A DNA stretch of 64,000 bases from Nymphaea colorata (GCF_008831285.2 NC_045147.1:24204981-24268980); one strand, 5' to 3'. Counted from the first letter of the stretch, positions 11,099-22,290 are shown. Made by a program: numbers and translations. The notes: generated from the sequence alone by a model not told the origin.

Positions 11099-11240
11099 GC
11101 GAGATTAATTGGAGCGATGGACCAGTGGCGGTCGGTTGCTCGCTTCAGGAACATCAGATGTGAACCATCTTAGTGTAACATCAGCTACGATGCTCTCAAA
11201 ATGGGAGTTCCGGAGGCTGTTATTAGCCATTTAGATCAAT
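11099..11240 (+). pseudogene. Short RALF fragment
   Basis: Matches to the copy at 391 appear in the same order: GAGATTAATTG, then GATGGACCAGTGG, then CGGTCGGTTGCTCGCTTC (the RRLL region with the preceding propeptide deleted), then AGCTACGATGCTCTCAAAA.GGGAGTTCC (the S/GYDALKKEVP segment). No signal peptide or cysteine region remains. It is a relic of another short-loop RALF copy. Confidence 0.65.
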
Positions 11241-13070
11241 TCTTGTGCTCGTTAGTTATTCTTTTAGAGTCACCAACTAGAAAGTGCATTGTCTTTCGGC
11301 CGTGAAGAGAACGATTTTCTAATTCCAATTTGGCATCAAGCAGGGCACAATGATTTCACACAGCCGACAATTCCTCAAATCAGTTTCTACAATTAGTCCG
11401 CGTGAATCCAAGTCTGAACACAATATTTGTTTGTTTCCCTTCTACACTAAGTGCTCCCAATTCATGTGAAAAAAACTAACTTTCTCAACTCTGTCGGCAC
11501 ACGTTCATCGATTTGATATCTCAAGCTTTTAAGGCCCTGATCTAATTTGGTTTTTGTTTGTTTGGTGGGAACCAAAGTAGTGCGTGTCACGTCTTGGGAA
11601 AATTTAGGCCTGGGAAAGTTGGTCACTCTACCAATCCTGCGACCAACTCTAGTGATAAACTTTTAATTGGACGAATATTTCTAAGTACGATTTGGTAACT
11701 CCACCTTACCTCTTATTAAACTTTAGTCCAACAACTCTGAGAAGGTAGGTGGCTGAGATCAGCTTCTCAAGTAGGCCAGCCCCAATATTCTCTCCCTCTA
11801 AGCATTTCTTTGAACAAAATTCTTGAAGAAATGAACCTTTTTCTGTTTTGTGAACGTCACAAACTTAAAATGACAAGTTCAAAACACAAGAAGAAGTTAA
11901 GCCCGACTCGGTCAAGCCAAGGAACTTTTCATTCAAGTTTTCACCTACCCTGGACGAAAAATTCCACTTGAAAGAATGTTTTCTCGATGACATACCAACC
12001 TCGAGGACCCAAACGGGTTTTACTGTGCACCAAAATTCCATGCACTAAAATGCTCATAATAAAAAAAATTATAAAGACAAAAAAAAAACGAAAATGCTAA
12101 AAACATATTCCTTTTTAAATAAGTTTTAAAATATCTCAAACTCCCTACCGTATATGCGTTGTGCGTACCGAAAGACGCACACAACTCACTCGTCCTAGCC
12201 GAAGTCATAGCCTGTGCAGGTCTTAAACCTAACTATCCACCCTTCTTTGAAACTCGACCGCCTGCCCTTATTCACCTCTCCGTCCATAAGTTGACAAGCA
12301 AATGTCTGTTAGTAATTTCACCGTCCATGAAAGCAGAGTGTTTTGGTAATCCTTTTCTATCAAACATCCGTAATCCTTTTCTATTAAACATCTACCAAGT
12401 AAAAAATAAACAAATCAAAACAACTAATTATGATTAATTTGCTGATAGTTGGCTCTGGTTGGTAAAATTCACGAAGGTGTTCATTAATTTTATAAGTGGT
12501 CACAATCAAACCTGCTGAGCACTTGTCGGCAATCACATTAGGAAAAAAAACAAGATAGAATCGTATAATTTAGGCTGGCATATTTGGTTTTGAAGGTTTC
12601 AAAGGACTATCGTCACCATTTAGGTGATACCTTTCTGAAATAAAAAAAAAAAAAAAAAAAAAATTCGAAGGTGTTTTTGTGTTTGATAAGCCAGTACACG
12701 GCCGGTGCTTGCACCAAGTTTTCACCGTTTTCGTCACCACCATCCTCCCTGCTGTGACTGAACCAGCTGCCATCGACAGTCAGTCTTACGAGTAGGGCTG
12801 TTCATGAGCGAATCCGAGCTGAGTTGAGCCAGCTCGAACTCTGAGCGACTCCGAGCTGAGTTGAGCCAGCTCTAACTCGGCTTGAGTGTTTTGAAAGAAA
12901 CTTGAACTCAGCTAGAGATAACAATACTTAATAAAAAAATATACCTGACTTCTTTTTGTCCAATTTTCTTATTTACCTTATCCCAACTACCATGATTTGA
13001 TCGTAGCTAAAATCATTAAACAAAATGAATCGGAAAAGATGGGGACAGGGAAGCAGGTGTTACCGAATTA
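11241..13070. other. Intergenic, no gene seen
   Basis: The region holds A and T runs (12640-12662) and a 37-bp tandem doublet at about 12806-12879 built on GAGCGA.TCCGAGCTGAG, related to the repeat at 7505. No convincing coding sequence is present. Confidence 0.4.
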
Positions 13071-13078
13071 TCTCCCTT

Positions 13079-13084
13079 TATAAA
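13079..13084 (+). promoter_or_regulatory. TATA box of RALF at 13173
   Basis: TATAAA lies about 90 bases upstream of the ATG, in the context CTCCCTTTATAAACCCCA. It is similar to the CTCCCTATAAAACCCA element before the next intact copy. Confidence 0.7.
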
Positions 13085-13172
13085 CCCCACAAGTACGAAC
13101 TTCTCTAATCATCTTCTTCTTACCTCCTCCACTTCACCGACAGAGAGAAAGAAGTCGAGACATCGGCAAGCG

Positions 13173-13541
13173 ATGGCTAAGCTCGGCGTTCAGTTGTTTA
13201 CGGCAATGGCAGCGGCGCTGCTGGTTGCGGCGTCGTTGACGGGGGAAGCAGAGGCGGGGCTGCTGAGCGGGGAGAGTGGGGTCGGGTGGCTGCCTGGAAG
13301 GCCGGCGTGCGATGGGACGATCGGTGAGTGCTTTGGCTGGGAGGCCGAGGAGATGGGGATGGACTCGGAGAGCAACCGGCGGATCCTGCAGACAAACCAG
13401 TACATCAGCTACGAGGCGCTGAAGAGGAACAGCATCCCCTGCTCCACCGGCGGCGCCTCTTACTACAACTGCCGCCCCGGCGCAGAGGCCAACCCCTACA
13501 CCCGCAGCTGCAACGACATCACCCGCTGTGCCCGCTCTTAA
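13173..13541 (+). CDS. RALF-like secreted peptide precursor, canonical
   Basis: This is a 122-aa intronless precursor. A hydrophobic signal peptide spans roughly 5-28. The propeptide contains the conserved WLPGRPACDGTIGECFG and MDSESN segments. The dibasic processing site RRIL is at 69-72. The mature peptide of about 50 residues has YISY at 77-80, GASYYNC at 94-100, NPYTR at 107-111 and cysteines C90, C100, C113 and C119 (spacing x9, x12, x5). This is the standard RALF layout. Mature RALFs bind CrRLK1L receptors with LLG proteins at the cell surface and control growth, wall integrity and pH. The mature C terminus is nearly identical to that of the copy at 16511, so the two are probably recent duplicates. 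Confidence 0.95.
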   Translation: MAKLGVQLFTAMAAALLVAASLTGEAEAGLLSGESGVGWLPGRPACDGTIGECFGWEAEEMGMDSESNRRILQTNQYISYEALKRNSIPCSTGGASYYNCRPGAEANPYTRSCNDITRCARS

Positions 13542-16390
13542 TTCACCTCCCGCCTCCTCCTCTTGATTGCCTTCTCATCATTGCAACCCAATTAAACCTC
13601 TTCTTCCTACTTCTCCTCGTTATTCACTAGTATCCCGTGTCAGCTCCTACTGATCTCTACAACGGTGTCTTGTGTAGATTCATACAGCCCTGTGTTACGA
13701 CGGTCCTCTTCGTTTTCTTCTGTTTTTCCTTCCTTCTGTCGCTCGTTTATTGACTCTCTGTTGTTTGCAATAATAAATTATGAAGAGAAATAAATAAACT
13801 TTAACGCTTGGTTTTTTCATTGAAAGAAATATATATATTTGCTACTTTGAAGCTCACGATTTCGCGATCAATGTTGTGTTATAGTAAACGAGCCATAAAT
13901 TTTAAGACAACAAAAATGGTAGGATTGGAATTTGATTCACAATCTTCAATTTGACACCTTCGACATTCGCTCATGCCAACTTGTATATATGTCATTACAA
14001 TGGCCATTATACACTTTTTTTTTTTTAATCAAGTTGACTACGTGGGCATGTGTCTGCTGAGGACAATTGACACCCCTCATTTACAACCGGGTGTCTCTAG
14101 TGTCACTTAAATGGTGAGATTCAAAACCGTGTTCCATTCAGCATCTGGTGAGAACTGAACGCCGCCGTTCTCAGAACACAGCATTTCTCGTATGCTATCA
14201 AGCATGCTGTTGCGATCTTGCAATATATAACATGTAGAGTATGATTGGGATCAAGTATTAGACGGAAATGTGAAGTATGTGTATGCTCACTTGGTTCACT
14301 AATGAGTAAAGAATGAACCGCCAGCTCGCCAATTATCTAACTTTCAAAGAAGGATTCGCTGAGCTGCTCACTAATTACCTAGCCCGAGCATGGTGGACGG
14401 ATCTGGTGACGTCTCAGCTGCTCATGAAATGATCGCTGTCAAACAGATGTAGCGAAGAGCCAGAGACGAACTGGTCCAACTTCAGCCTTGACGACATAAT
14501 TTGACCTAATCAGATGACATAAGAAGACAGAACTAAGTTCATAGTCGTCATTAAAGTCCCCGTCTGTTTGACACGTTACTTAACTTCCTGATCTCCAAAC
14601 ACTGCATTCTGCTTGGAAAATGGTTGATTTTCAGGCTTGAGCGTGACAAACAACCAAAAGTAAGACAAACAGGCGAGGTCCAGCGTTAATCAATGGCAAT
14701 TTTACTGGGACATGCCATTTTGGTAAGAGATATTTCCAGTCTCAGCCTCCCCCCATATGATTCCTATTCTCTCTACCAAGTTTCAATCCCATGAAATATT
14801 GTTCCTCATGATCTTCCATGAAAACAACCAGATTACATCTGGTGGTTTGGCAATCAGAACAGTTTGTAACTGTTTTATGAATAATTCATGAAACAATTAT
14901 TGAAGTGTTCCAATAATCTGCCCCACAATTTTCATAGTATATTCATAAAAGAATTGCAAACGCCAGAGCCCACAAAAGTCCAACTACATTTCCGTATTGA
15001 AAAATTAGAGTAAGAAGAGAAAGAAGGTTGAAGTGGTTCTCGACCTTCAATGATAGAGTGGCCGTGTTGAGATTCATTATATGACATCTTTAATCACAAA
15101 AGGTATTGATGTTGTGTTAAGAAAGTTGTTACAAAGATTTTTCCATCATTAAAAGCCAGATATTTCATAAGTTCACAACACGGCGATCCATCTCCTGATG
15201 ATTGTTTTCTTTTGGAATATTTTCTTCGGCTTCGGGCCCGACCCCGCCACTCTATCCAGTCACATTTTCGCACACGCCTCTCATGTCGCTTGAACTCCCA
15301 TCATAAAGTGTTTTCCTAATCAACTCTACTTATATGTCGTAGCCTTGTGGGCAACCCGGTCGGCAAATGCGCCTTCTTTTCCACAAAAATTATTAAGAAC
15401 CCTCGGGTGCACAAATATGTAGGAAACATACATAAGTTAAACCAGTGAAAAGAATAAAATTTAGATGGGGATGCGACGAGCGAATGCTCTCAGAATTTAT
15501 GTTCCATAAATTAGATAAGTTTCAAATCTTTCCCAAATGTAGAAACTTCGGGAAAAAAGCTGGATATTTCCCAATAAAAAAAAAGCATGCCAGTTTCTTT
15601 TTCTGAGTATCTAGAAAGCAAATCACTTTGGAGAAGCTAATTAAACAAGTTGCTTAACATTTGAACATATGATGCAGTTATCTGCTTCTTCTTCTTTTCT
15701 TTTTTTTTTGTATTTTATGCTTCAGCGGGGCTACTACACGCATGCTTCTAAGATAATCCAGTTGACTTTTTTTGGCCAATTAAGAATTGTGAAAAATAAA
15801 GCTGCCTTCAGATAAGGGGACATTGCTTGAATATCAATTAGACTCTTTTGTTTCTAGGTTGACAATACTATATGTTAGAGAAGATGCAATAGGTAGGTAT
15901 TAGACTATTACCTATTTATCGCATCTTCCCCAGCATAGACTAGCGTCCTAAAAACAAAAGGACTTAATGTTCGAGCTACATATATGACGTGAATTTCTTC
16001 GGCCATCCGGATGCTTCGAAGACTCACTCTTGGGCTGTGTGTGTGACAGGCAGGAAGATTGGGACGGGCTAGCTTTATCAGTACTTTTGAGAAGAAGCAA
16101 GATTTGATTTCTAATGAAGAGGAACGCTTTCATACCAATCCATAAGCCATAGTGTCAGGCCGACGCTTAATATTCCACAACTTGTTTTGTGTTTTGGTTG
16201 GACTAAATTAAATAGGTTCCTCGAGATTTTTTTTTTTTTTGTTTTTACCCATTTGATACTTTCTAACGTGTGTTCCACGGTATATGCGCAGCTTTATTAC
16301 ACAAGATTACCCGTCCTAAGTCTGAATCGTTTCTTACTACTAATAATTGCGAGAATAAATCGATTATAGGCCAATGACATTAAAATAATT
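13542..16390. other. Intergenic, no gene seen
   Basis: A near-palindromic 49-base hairpin lies at 15880-15928. T runs occur at 14018-14028 and 15700-15711. Nothing with coding character was found on either strand. Confidence 0.4.
15880..15928. repeat. Near-perfect inverted repeat (hairpin)
   Basis: The arms 15880-15903 and 15905-15928 match as reverse complements at about 20 of 24 positions, with a one-base centre (arms begin GAAGATGCAATAGG and end CGCATCTTC). It could be a tiny foldback element or the core of a MITE; a transcribed small-RNA hairpin is possible but unsupported. Confidence 0.5.
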
Positions 16391-16434
16391 GATTTGAAAA
16401 GCACGTCGGTGGGTGGTCAACATGCATCCCTCCC

Positions 16435-16440
16435 TATAAA
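16435..16440 (+). promoter_or_regulatory. TATA box of RALF at 16511
   Basis: TATAAA lies 71-76 bases before the ATG. The flanking CTCCCTATAAAACCCA parallels the element in front of the 13173 gene. Confidence 0.7.
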
Positions 16441-16510
16441 ACCCAGCACGAACCGATCTTCTCCCACAACCAGAGAAATTCCAGAGATAACCGAAGAGAG
16501 GGAGAGAACC

Positions 16511-16864
16511 ATGGCGACTCTTTGCTCCCGTTTCATCCTGATGGTGGTGGTGGCATTGGTTGTCTCATCGGACGCAGGCTTGCTTAGTGGGGAGGGAGGC
16601 GACCAGCTGGGGTGGCTGCATGGGCGGCGGGCATGCGAGAGCTCCATCGAGGAGTGCATGGGAGGGGAGCAGATAGGGATGGAGTCGGAGATCAACCGGC
16701 GGATCCTGCAGGCGGCGTCGCAGTACATCGGCTACGGAGCTCTGATCAAGGGGAGCACGCCCTGCTCCGTCAGCGGCGCTTCCTACTACAACTGCCGCCC
16801 CGGCGCAGAGGCCAACCCTTACACCCGCTCCTGTTCCGTCATCACCCGCTGCGCCCGCTCTTAG
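16511..16864 (+). CDS. RALF-like secreted peptide precursor, canonical
   Basis: This is a 117-aa intronless precursor. I chose the ATG at 16511 (context ACCATGG) because it directly precedes the signal peptide (MATLCSRFILMVVVALVVSS). An in-frame upstream extension to 16394 lies across the TATA box and is not plausible. The propeptide has GWLHGRRACESSIEECM, and the cleavage site RRIL is at 63-66. The mature region has YIGY at 72-75, SYYNC, NPYTR and cysteines C85, C95, C108 and C114 (x9, x12, x5), ending ITRCARS. It shares its C terminus almost completely with the 13173 gene. Confidence 0.95.
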   Translation: MATLCSRFILMVVVALVVSSDAGLLSGEGGDQLGWLHGRRACESSIEECMGGEQIGMESEINRRILQAASQYIGYGALIKGSTPCSVSGASYYNCRPGAEANPYTRSCSVITRCARS

Positions 16865-18545
16865 AGTCAACTTCTTCCGTTCCGTCTCCTGTTTTGTTTT
16901 CCTGATCTTTTTTCGTTAACGTGTAAGAGAGTGCGTACGCATTTATGGTTTGCTTGTTCTAGTTGGCGGGGAACGTTCAAGGCGTATGTAATATAAGATA
17001 AATCAGGAAGATACTTGATAAAACAGTCAACGGGCTCTCCCCTTAATGATCCGTCTCCGGTATCTCTTGTTGAAGATTAACAGATCCTCTGCAAAGCGAT
17101 TGTACAATACGATAGCAATTACACCGACAAAATCAAGTTTGATTTAAGGGGCGTCTGACTAGTCCAATATATTCAAAATCTGCTTAGACGATCACCATTT
17201 TGCATTGAAAAAATGTCGGATTTAAAGCTGGAGAAAGAAGGTGTGATCTTAATTCTACTGTTCTTAAATCCTCAGGATTTTATAGTAGGGATAATAAGAG
17301 TTTTTTCCAAACTTAATTATAGCCGTGAAACGTCCTCCCTTTATGATTTGAACTCTCCAGATTTGCCCTCGGATGGCTTCATTTGATGCATAAACTAATG
17401 AGATTCTAAAAGGATCTCGGACAGTACAAATATCCGAATGTTTTTTGAATTTCTTGAGTACACTGAATTCTGCATAACAGAACGAAAAGACGAATTTTGA
17501 TTTTACCACAAAGAACAAATCTGTACTGTTGGGATGTGGTTAAATAAGAAGTTAATTTTCTTTGTTCAATTTTTTTTATTTGATTGCATCGTCTGTAGAT
17601 ACTTAACTTATAAGCTCGTAGATTTTCAAAATCTGTTGGTACGATCACGAAAGTATCATAATTTGTTTAGTAAAAACGATGCTCATGAATTTACATATGC
17701 CGCTTCTCCAAAACATGATACCCAATTTTAAAGGGAAAACTGTTTATGTAAAAATAAATATGATTCGTAGAATGATCCTTATGAAATTCGACCGAGATGA
17801 TTTTTTCCATATGTATGCAATTACTTCAAAACATTCCCATGTCGGGCCTCGTAAAAGCTTTAATTAAACCTGCATGCGTCCGAAAGTTTACTTGATTTCC
17901 TTTTAGGATAAAAAATTTTGAACAAGCTAGGGCGATTTAGTATATAATTTTTCCATCTACCGACGACCAAGAACAAGGGCGAACTGGGGGCCGTCATGCG
18001 GGCTACTCATTTATTAGCTAGTGTAATATTATTATTCTGTAAATTAAAAATATGAGCCCAACTATATATCGACCTGGTAATAACTTTTGAATCTTTCTGA
18101 AGATAAAAAAAAAAATCTGAAAATACAAGGAAAGAATAAAAAACAAATTGTTTACTAACCAAAGGATTAACAACGTTGTATCATGCTATCAACTTAACAA
18201 TGTCTCCAGAAATTAAAATTTCATGCACCGTAAATACGCTGTGCATCTTTTTCCCGCATTCAACAATAAAACCGTCAACGTGTTGCTGAATGTCAATATT
18301 CAATAGAAACAATATCTATTAAGGAGCCATCGGTTTCCAAAATAATCAAATAACTGAACAATGAATTTATGTGCCTTTGTTCGCTTATTCAATTGGGTAT
18401 TCGCCTAAAGAAGAGGAGTTAGAAGCACCCAAGTGGCGCACATTTAGCCTTGATCTCTTATTGATGAGGGACCGCGCGCTCAAGATGCGGAAGCCTGCAC
18501 ATGGATAACGAACGCATCTGTTATTCAAAAAGAATGGAGCTAGCC
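16865..18545. other. Intergenic, no gene seen
   Basis: The region is AT-rich with only short open frames in several phases around 17264-17867. None has a recognisable domain. Confidence 0.4.
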
Positions 18546-19245
18546 ATAAGAAGAAAAGAAAATAAACTGGGACTTAAAGTTCCCAATGCATGCTTTTAAA
18601 AATACATAAACTTGTTGCTTTTAATGGAGTTGCGTCACAAGAGATTTGGGATGGAGTAAGAAGAATGAATGAAGCGCCTAAAAGGCATCATATCACATAA
18701 AGAAACCCCCACTTTAGTTTGCGTTGAACTAGGGAACTTCCAAGCTAAGTAGGCAGATTTTTAAACGAAAACCAATTTCTGTACCTGGTTGCCTGACTGT
18801 TCCAGTGGGCTCTTAGGGCCACTTGCCATCTCTTTCTTTCCCTGTCTTGTTGAACTGTAAAAGTGTACATGATGGAGCCGATGAGCAACCGGCCGACATT
18901 TTCGTGGAGCGTCGTGTCGCTTTCCCATTGTACGCCTCGATGAGGGGAGGGCAGATCAGGAGAAATGGATGGGTTTGGCTTACTGCTAGGAATTACTGCG
19001 TGAAAGATGAACGATGCTCCTTTGGAGATGTCGCAGTTCTCCCCAGTGCCGCCTACCCCGTTAGACGCCATTGTCCATCAATTCTTTCCTAGTGCGACGG
19101 TCGGGTCCATCCCGGATTTTCAATTTGTTAATTCGCTTGTTCTGAAGCATAATTTTTCTGGCTCTTGCAACTCCGGCGAAGAAGATATAGCGCTATTCCG
19201 GAGACACACACACACACACACCGAGGGACAGAGAGAGAATGGAGA
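18546..19245 (+). pseudogene. Orphan RALF promoter block, coding part lost
   Basis: The right part (18850-19245) matches the upstream region of the intact RALF at 29330 in order: CGGCC..CATTTTCGT.GAG, CCATTGTACGC, GGAGGG, GAGATGTCGCAGT, a GGGTCC.TCC element, GGCGAAGAAGATATA, a CGCTATT.CGGAGACACACAC segment and AGAGAGA before an ATG at 19239. After that ATG no RALF coding sequence follows. The left part (18546-18780) is similar to 21530-21770, so the duplicated unit was larger than the gene. An AC run lies at about 19204-19221. Confidence 0.65.
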
Positions 19246-20505
19246 TAAAAGCATTTGATTGATTTACTATGGTTCGAACATGAGGGGTGTCAGGCGATTT
19301 CTTAAAAGTCAACAATACTAATTGTCGTTGTCTTCCTGAAAAAAAAAAGGTTAATTTTCTACTTATTTTTTACATTATTAGTCAAGTTGATCGTCAAAGC
19401 AAATTACAATCAGTCCATGAAACTTTATATTTATCCAGTTCCAACATATATGCATGAGAAATGAGTAAAATAGTCTCAAAATACCGCTGGTTTTTCAAGT
19501 AATTTCTTTGTTTCCAGTCCTAAAATTTCAATTTTGTAGTCGAAAAGGTTCACCATGAAAAGAAAATTAAAAGAAAACCAAAAAAGACAAGTCAAAGTGC
19601 AAGAGCTGATGTCAATATATTTGATTGGCGTTAGATATTCGATCGAACCATTCTCAAAAACCAGATAAGGAAAACAAAATTTAAATAAATACTTATATCG
19701 AATGCTCTTGCATGGTTGAAAATCAATCAAATTTGGTGTAAAATTTAGATTCGGATAAAAAACAGATTCAGATTGCATTTGGATTATAAAATCGGATTTC
19801 GGGGTTGAATGTAACTTTTCTTTGTTCGTATTTCAACCTAAATTTGGATCTAAATATTTGAATATCCAAAAAAAATGTTATTAAGAGTATATTTCATTTG
19901 AATCCAATTAGGTTGACATCCTTATTAGCAAAAGAACTGGATAACGCTCTCTTTTTTTATATATGTTATTTTGTAATCAATTTAAAGTATTTAATTTTCT
20001 TTTTAATTTAAAAAACCGAAAGAAAGAAAGTTACGGGCACATGTGTAATGTAGTGGTAATATCGTTATGTCAACGGTGTTTGTAAAAAAGGACTAAAACT
20101 CTTACTAAACACGTAAATATGTTCAAAAAGTTGGCGGTAATAAAAAAACTCTTATATATCTATGCTGTTTGAAAAAAAGACTAAAATATCTTGCTAAACA
20201 CATAAATATGTTCAAAAAGATGGCCGTAAAAAAAAAAGAAAAAAAAAACTCTTTTATCAAACAACAAAAGCAATTACTTTTGGCATAGGCTCTAGAGACT
20301 TGCAACGGCTTTAATTTTTTGAGTGATTTCTTTTAGAATATTTATAGTATGACGAACCACAACTTACTCAAAATATTAAATATCATCGCAGATTTTACTC
20401 GAAACGAAGTATTGCCTATTATGAACAAGCACCAAAAGAATTTTACGGTTTCAATATGCGGATTCGTATGTGACTAAAGAAAGAGAGATCGGGGGAGGGA
20501 GAGAA
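19246..20505. other. Intergenic with flank homology to 30290-30960
   Basis: No gene is seen. About 20120-20460 resembles 30670-30960 (ACACATAAA.ATGTTC, ACTCTTT.ATCAA, TTACTCAAAATATTAA.ATCATC.CAGAT, CAATATG), which is the flank upstream of the 31489 RALF. About 20070-20230 contains two related copies of an AAACAC.TAAATATGTTCAAAAAG stretch. Confidence 0.5.
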
Positions 20506-20534
20506 CCATAGCGATTCTTAGCTCTCGCTTCACC

Positions 20535-20884
20535 TATTGATGTATGGAACTTGATTCATACTAAATATTCATATGCAATACCGGTATGGTTGGGGTTCGA
20601 GGGCGTTCGCTCCCGAAGGATTTTTTTTTCTTATGTAAGGCCATTTATGTCATTTTGTACAAATGCGGGTTTCGCCCTAATCCTTATGTTGTGAGAATGG
20701 CCGCAGTTTTCAATGTAGTCTTCTCTGATAATGTTTGTGTTCATCTGTGAGTGAATAGTAAAGATCTGTGCGACCGTGGACGTATAAGATTATTGCTTTG
20801 AATCACGTAAATATTTATCTTCTTTCTTGTTGCTTTTAACCCCTCTTGAGAGTGCGTGAGAAGAGTTGTTGTTTGTTCCTAACA
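20535..20884 (+). mobile_element. Solo LTR, Ty1/copia-like
   Basis: The 350-bp insertion is flanked by the 5-base target duplication TCACC (20530-20534 and 20885-20889). It begins TATTGATG, plausibly a TG-to-TA change at the terminus, and ends CCTAACA. Near the 3' end it carries the CCGTGGACGTA ... ATCACGTAAAT arrangement that I recognise from many plant copia LTRs. It sits inside a RALF pseudogene, so the insertion site can be read directly by comparison with the 16511 gene. No internal retrotransposon region is present. Confidence 0.8.
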
Positions 20885-20957
20885 TCACCTTGATGATGGT
20901 GGTGGCTGTAGTGGCGTTGATGGTCTCGTCGGACTTTGCCATGGCAGAGGAGAGGAG

Positions 20958-21150
20958 CATTAGTGGAATCAGAAATTTCCAATTTTGATACAAAGGGGCA
21001 CTAATTCAATAAATACAATCCTTTTTGAGCATTTATATATAGAAACATTCATATATTCCAAACAACAATATGAAAATATGAAAACTAATACACTTTTGTG
21101 AGGCTGGTGTCAAACTGCGGACACCAGCTCCCATGTGGCTTCCACACTGG
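20958..21150. mobile_element. Small TIR-like element with internal hairpin
   Basis: This AT-rich insertion in the RALF pseudogene resembles 48905-49085. Both begin CA.TAG..GA..CAGAA, continue with AAGGGGCACTA.T.CA, and end in a hairpin followed by a TG-rich tail closing in CTG. The hairpin here is GCTGGTGT ... ACACCAGC. No clear target duplication was found. Confidence 0.5.
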
Positions 21151-21330
21151 GGAGGAGAGGAGATTTGGAGGCCGTCAAGGCGGCTTTCCAGTACATCAGC
21201 TACTAAGTGCTGATCAAGGGGAGCATGCCGTTTTCTATGGCCGGCACTCCCTACTGCAACTGCTATCCCAGAGCTGCTCATGCCAGAAGCCTTGTTATAT
21301 ACAAGGCTTTTGCTCTTTTGCATTGAGCTA

Positions 21331-21779
21331 AGAATTTTTTTGTCGTAGGGGTTAAACTATAATTTCAAAATTTTAACAAGAAGTAAAATAAATAAAAAAT
21401 TATATATATTAAACTAAAAAATTTTATAATTTTTTTTGCATATAAATTTTTAAAGTTTTTAAAATCTGATGAGGGGCCAAAAACCCTAACGATCCTCTTC
21501 CCTCCACCCCCTTACAAAAAAAAACTTTGGCTACATGACAGAAAGAAAACTGGGCCTAGAAGCTCCTAATTTATGCTTTTAAGAAGATACTACTCCTTGC
21601 TTTTAATGGAGTCGAGCAAGAAGAGATTTGGCTGGAGGCATAAGCGTGATCAGAACCTAAAAAGCATCACATTAAAAGCAAATTAATAAAACACGCCATA
21701 TTAGAATTTGTGTTGAACCGAGCAACTTCTAATCTAGGAAGGCAGATTTTCAAACGAAAACTAACACATTATTGTGCAC
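21331..21779. other. Intergenic, partly duplicated flank
   Basis: About 21530-21770 is homologous to 18546-18780 (AACTGGG.CT..AAG.TCC, TTGCTTTTAATGGAGT, AAGAGATTTGG, AGGCAGATTTT.AAACGAAAAC). No coding sequence is seen. Confidence 0.5.
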
Positions 21780-22290
21780 ATCCAGATCTCGTGGATATTT
21801 AGAAGTTGGCCTTCAAAGAGGGAGTATATATTTCAACGCTAAGGAAAGGCCGAGAAGAACTAAGTTGGCACCGCACCGATACAAGCCAGTATAGCACCAA
21901 CTTTTTTCGCTTGAGATGTGGCAGTCCCTCCAAAGCCGGGGCGGGGCCTAGGCACGTCAGTATAATTCTTTCCTAAGGTCGGGTCCATCCCAGATTTTTA
22001 ATTTATTTGGCTTCTTCTCAAAACATATAATTGTAATTGTTTCGTTGAGGGCGAGCGATAAGGTGGTCCATTCGATAGACTCTGTGGGTGGTTCAAATGT
22101 CAGTGTGCTTATTTTTTATATAGTAATAGGTCCTATAACACAAGTTGGATAAACCATGAAAACAAACCACTCGCTCTGAAATAAAGAAAAATATAATTGT
22201 TTCGCTTGCCTTTAAATATATTTCTTTTGTAGCTCTTGTAATTTCTTTCTCGCCAGCATTATTAGGACCTAAAAATCGTTTTAAGCAAAA
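21780..22290 (+). pseudogene. Second orphan RALF promoter block
   Basis: Order-conserved matches to the promoter blocks at 18850 and 29000 include GAGATGTGGCAGT, the AATTCTTTCCTA segment, GGTCGGGTCCATCCCAGATTTTTAATTT and CTTCTTCTCAAAACAT. No ATG or RALF coding sequence follows. The block is interrupted by a SINE-like insertion at 22045-22193. Confidence 0.55.
22045..22193 (+). mobile_element. SINE-like insertion
   Basis: The 149-bp insertion is flanked by an exact 11-base duplication, TAATTGTTTCG (22034-22044 and 22194-22204). It contains GGTGGTTCAAATG, which resembles an RNA polymerase III B box, near its 5' end, and an A-rich tail. Size, target duplication and B-box-like sequence fit a plant SINE; the A box is not convincing. 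Confidence 0.55.

Larger units (their letters stand above)
20512..21330 (+). pseudogene. RALF pseudogene broken by two insertions
   Basis: The leader and start match the 16511 gene (AGAGAACCAT.GCGA.TCTT.GCTC.CG), but the start codon is ATA. After 23 bases a 350-bp solo LTR is inserted (20535-20884). Signal-peptide homology resumes at 20890 (TTGATGATGGTGGTGGCTGT). A second insertion (about 20958-21150) interrupts the propeptide. The mature region then continues (TACATCAGCTAC then an in-frame TAA, CTGATCAAGGGGAGCA, a changed cysteine region) to about 21300. It has no start, contains a stop after YISY, and has lost NPYxR. Confidence 0.85.

Noticed and set aside
16394-16510. Upstream extension of the 16511 RALF
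   Set aside because: It would start upstream of the TATA box and place 39 residues before the signal peptide.
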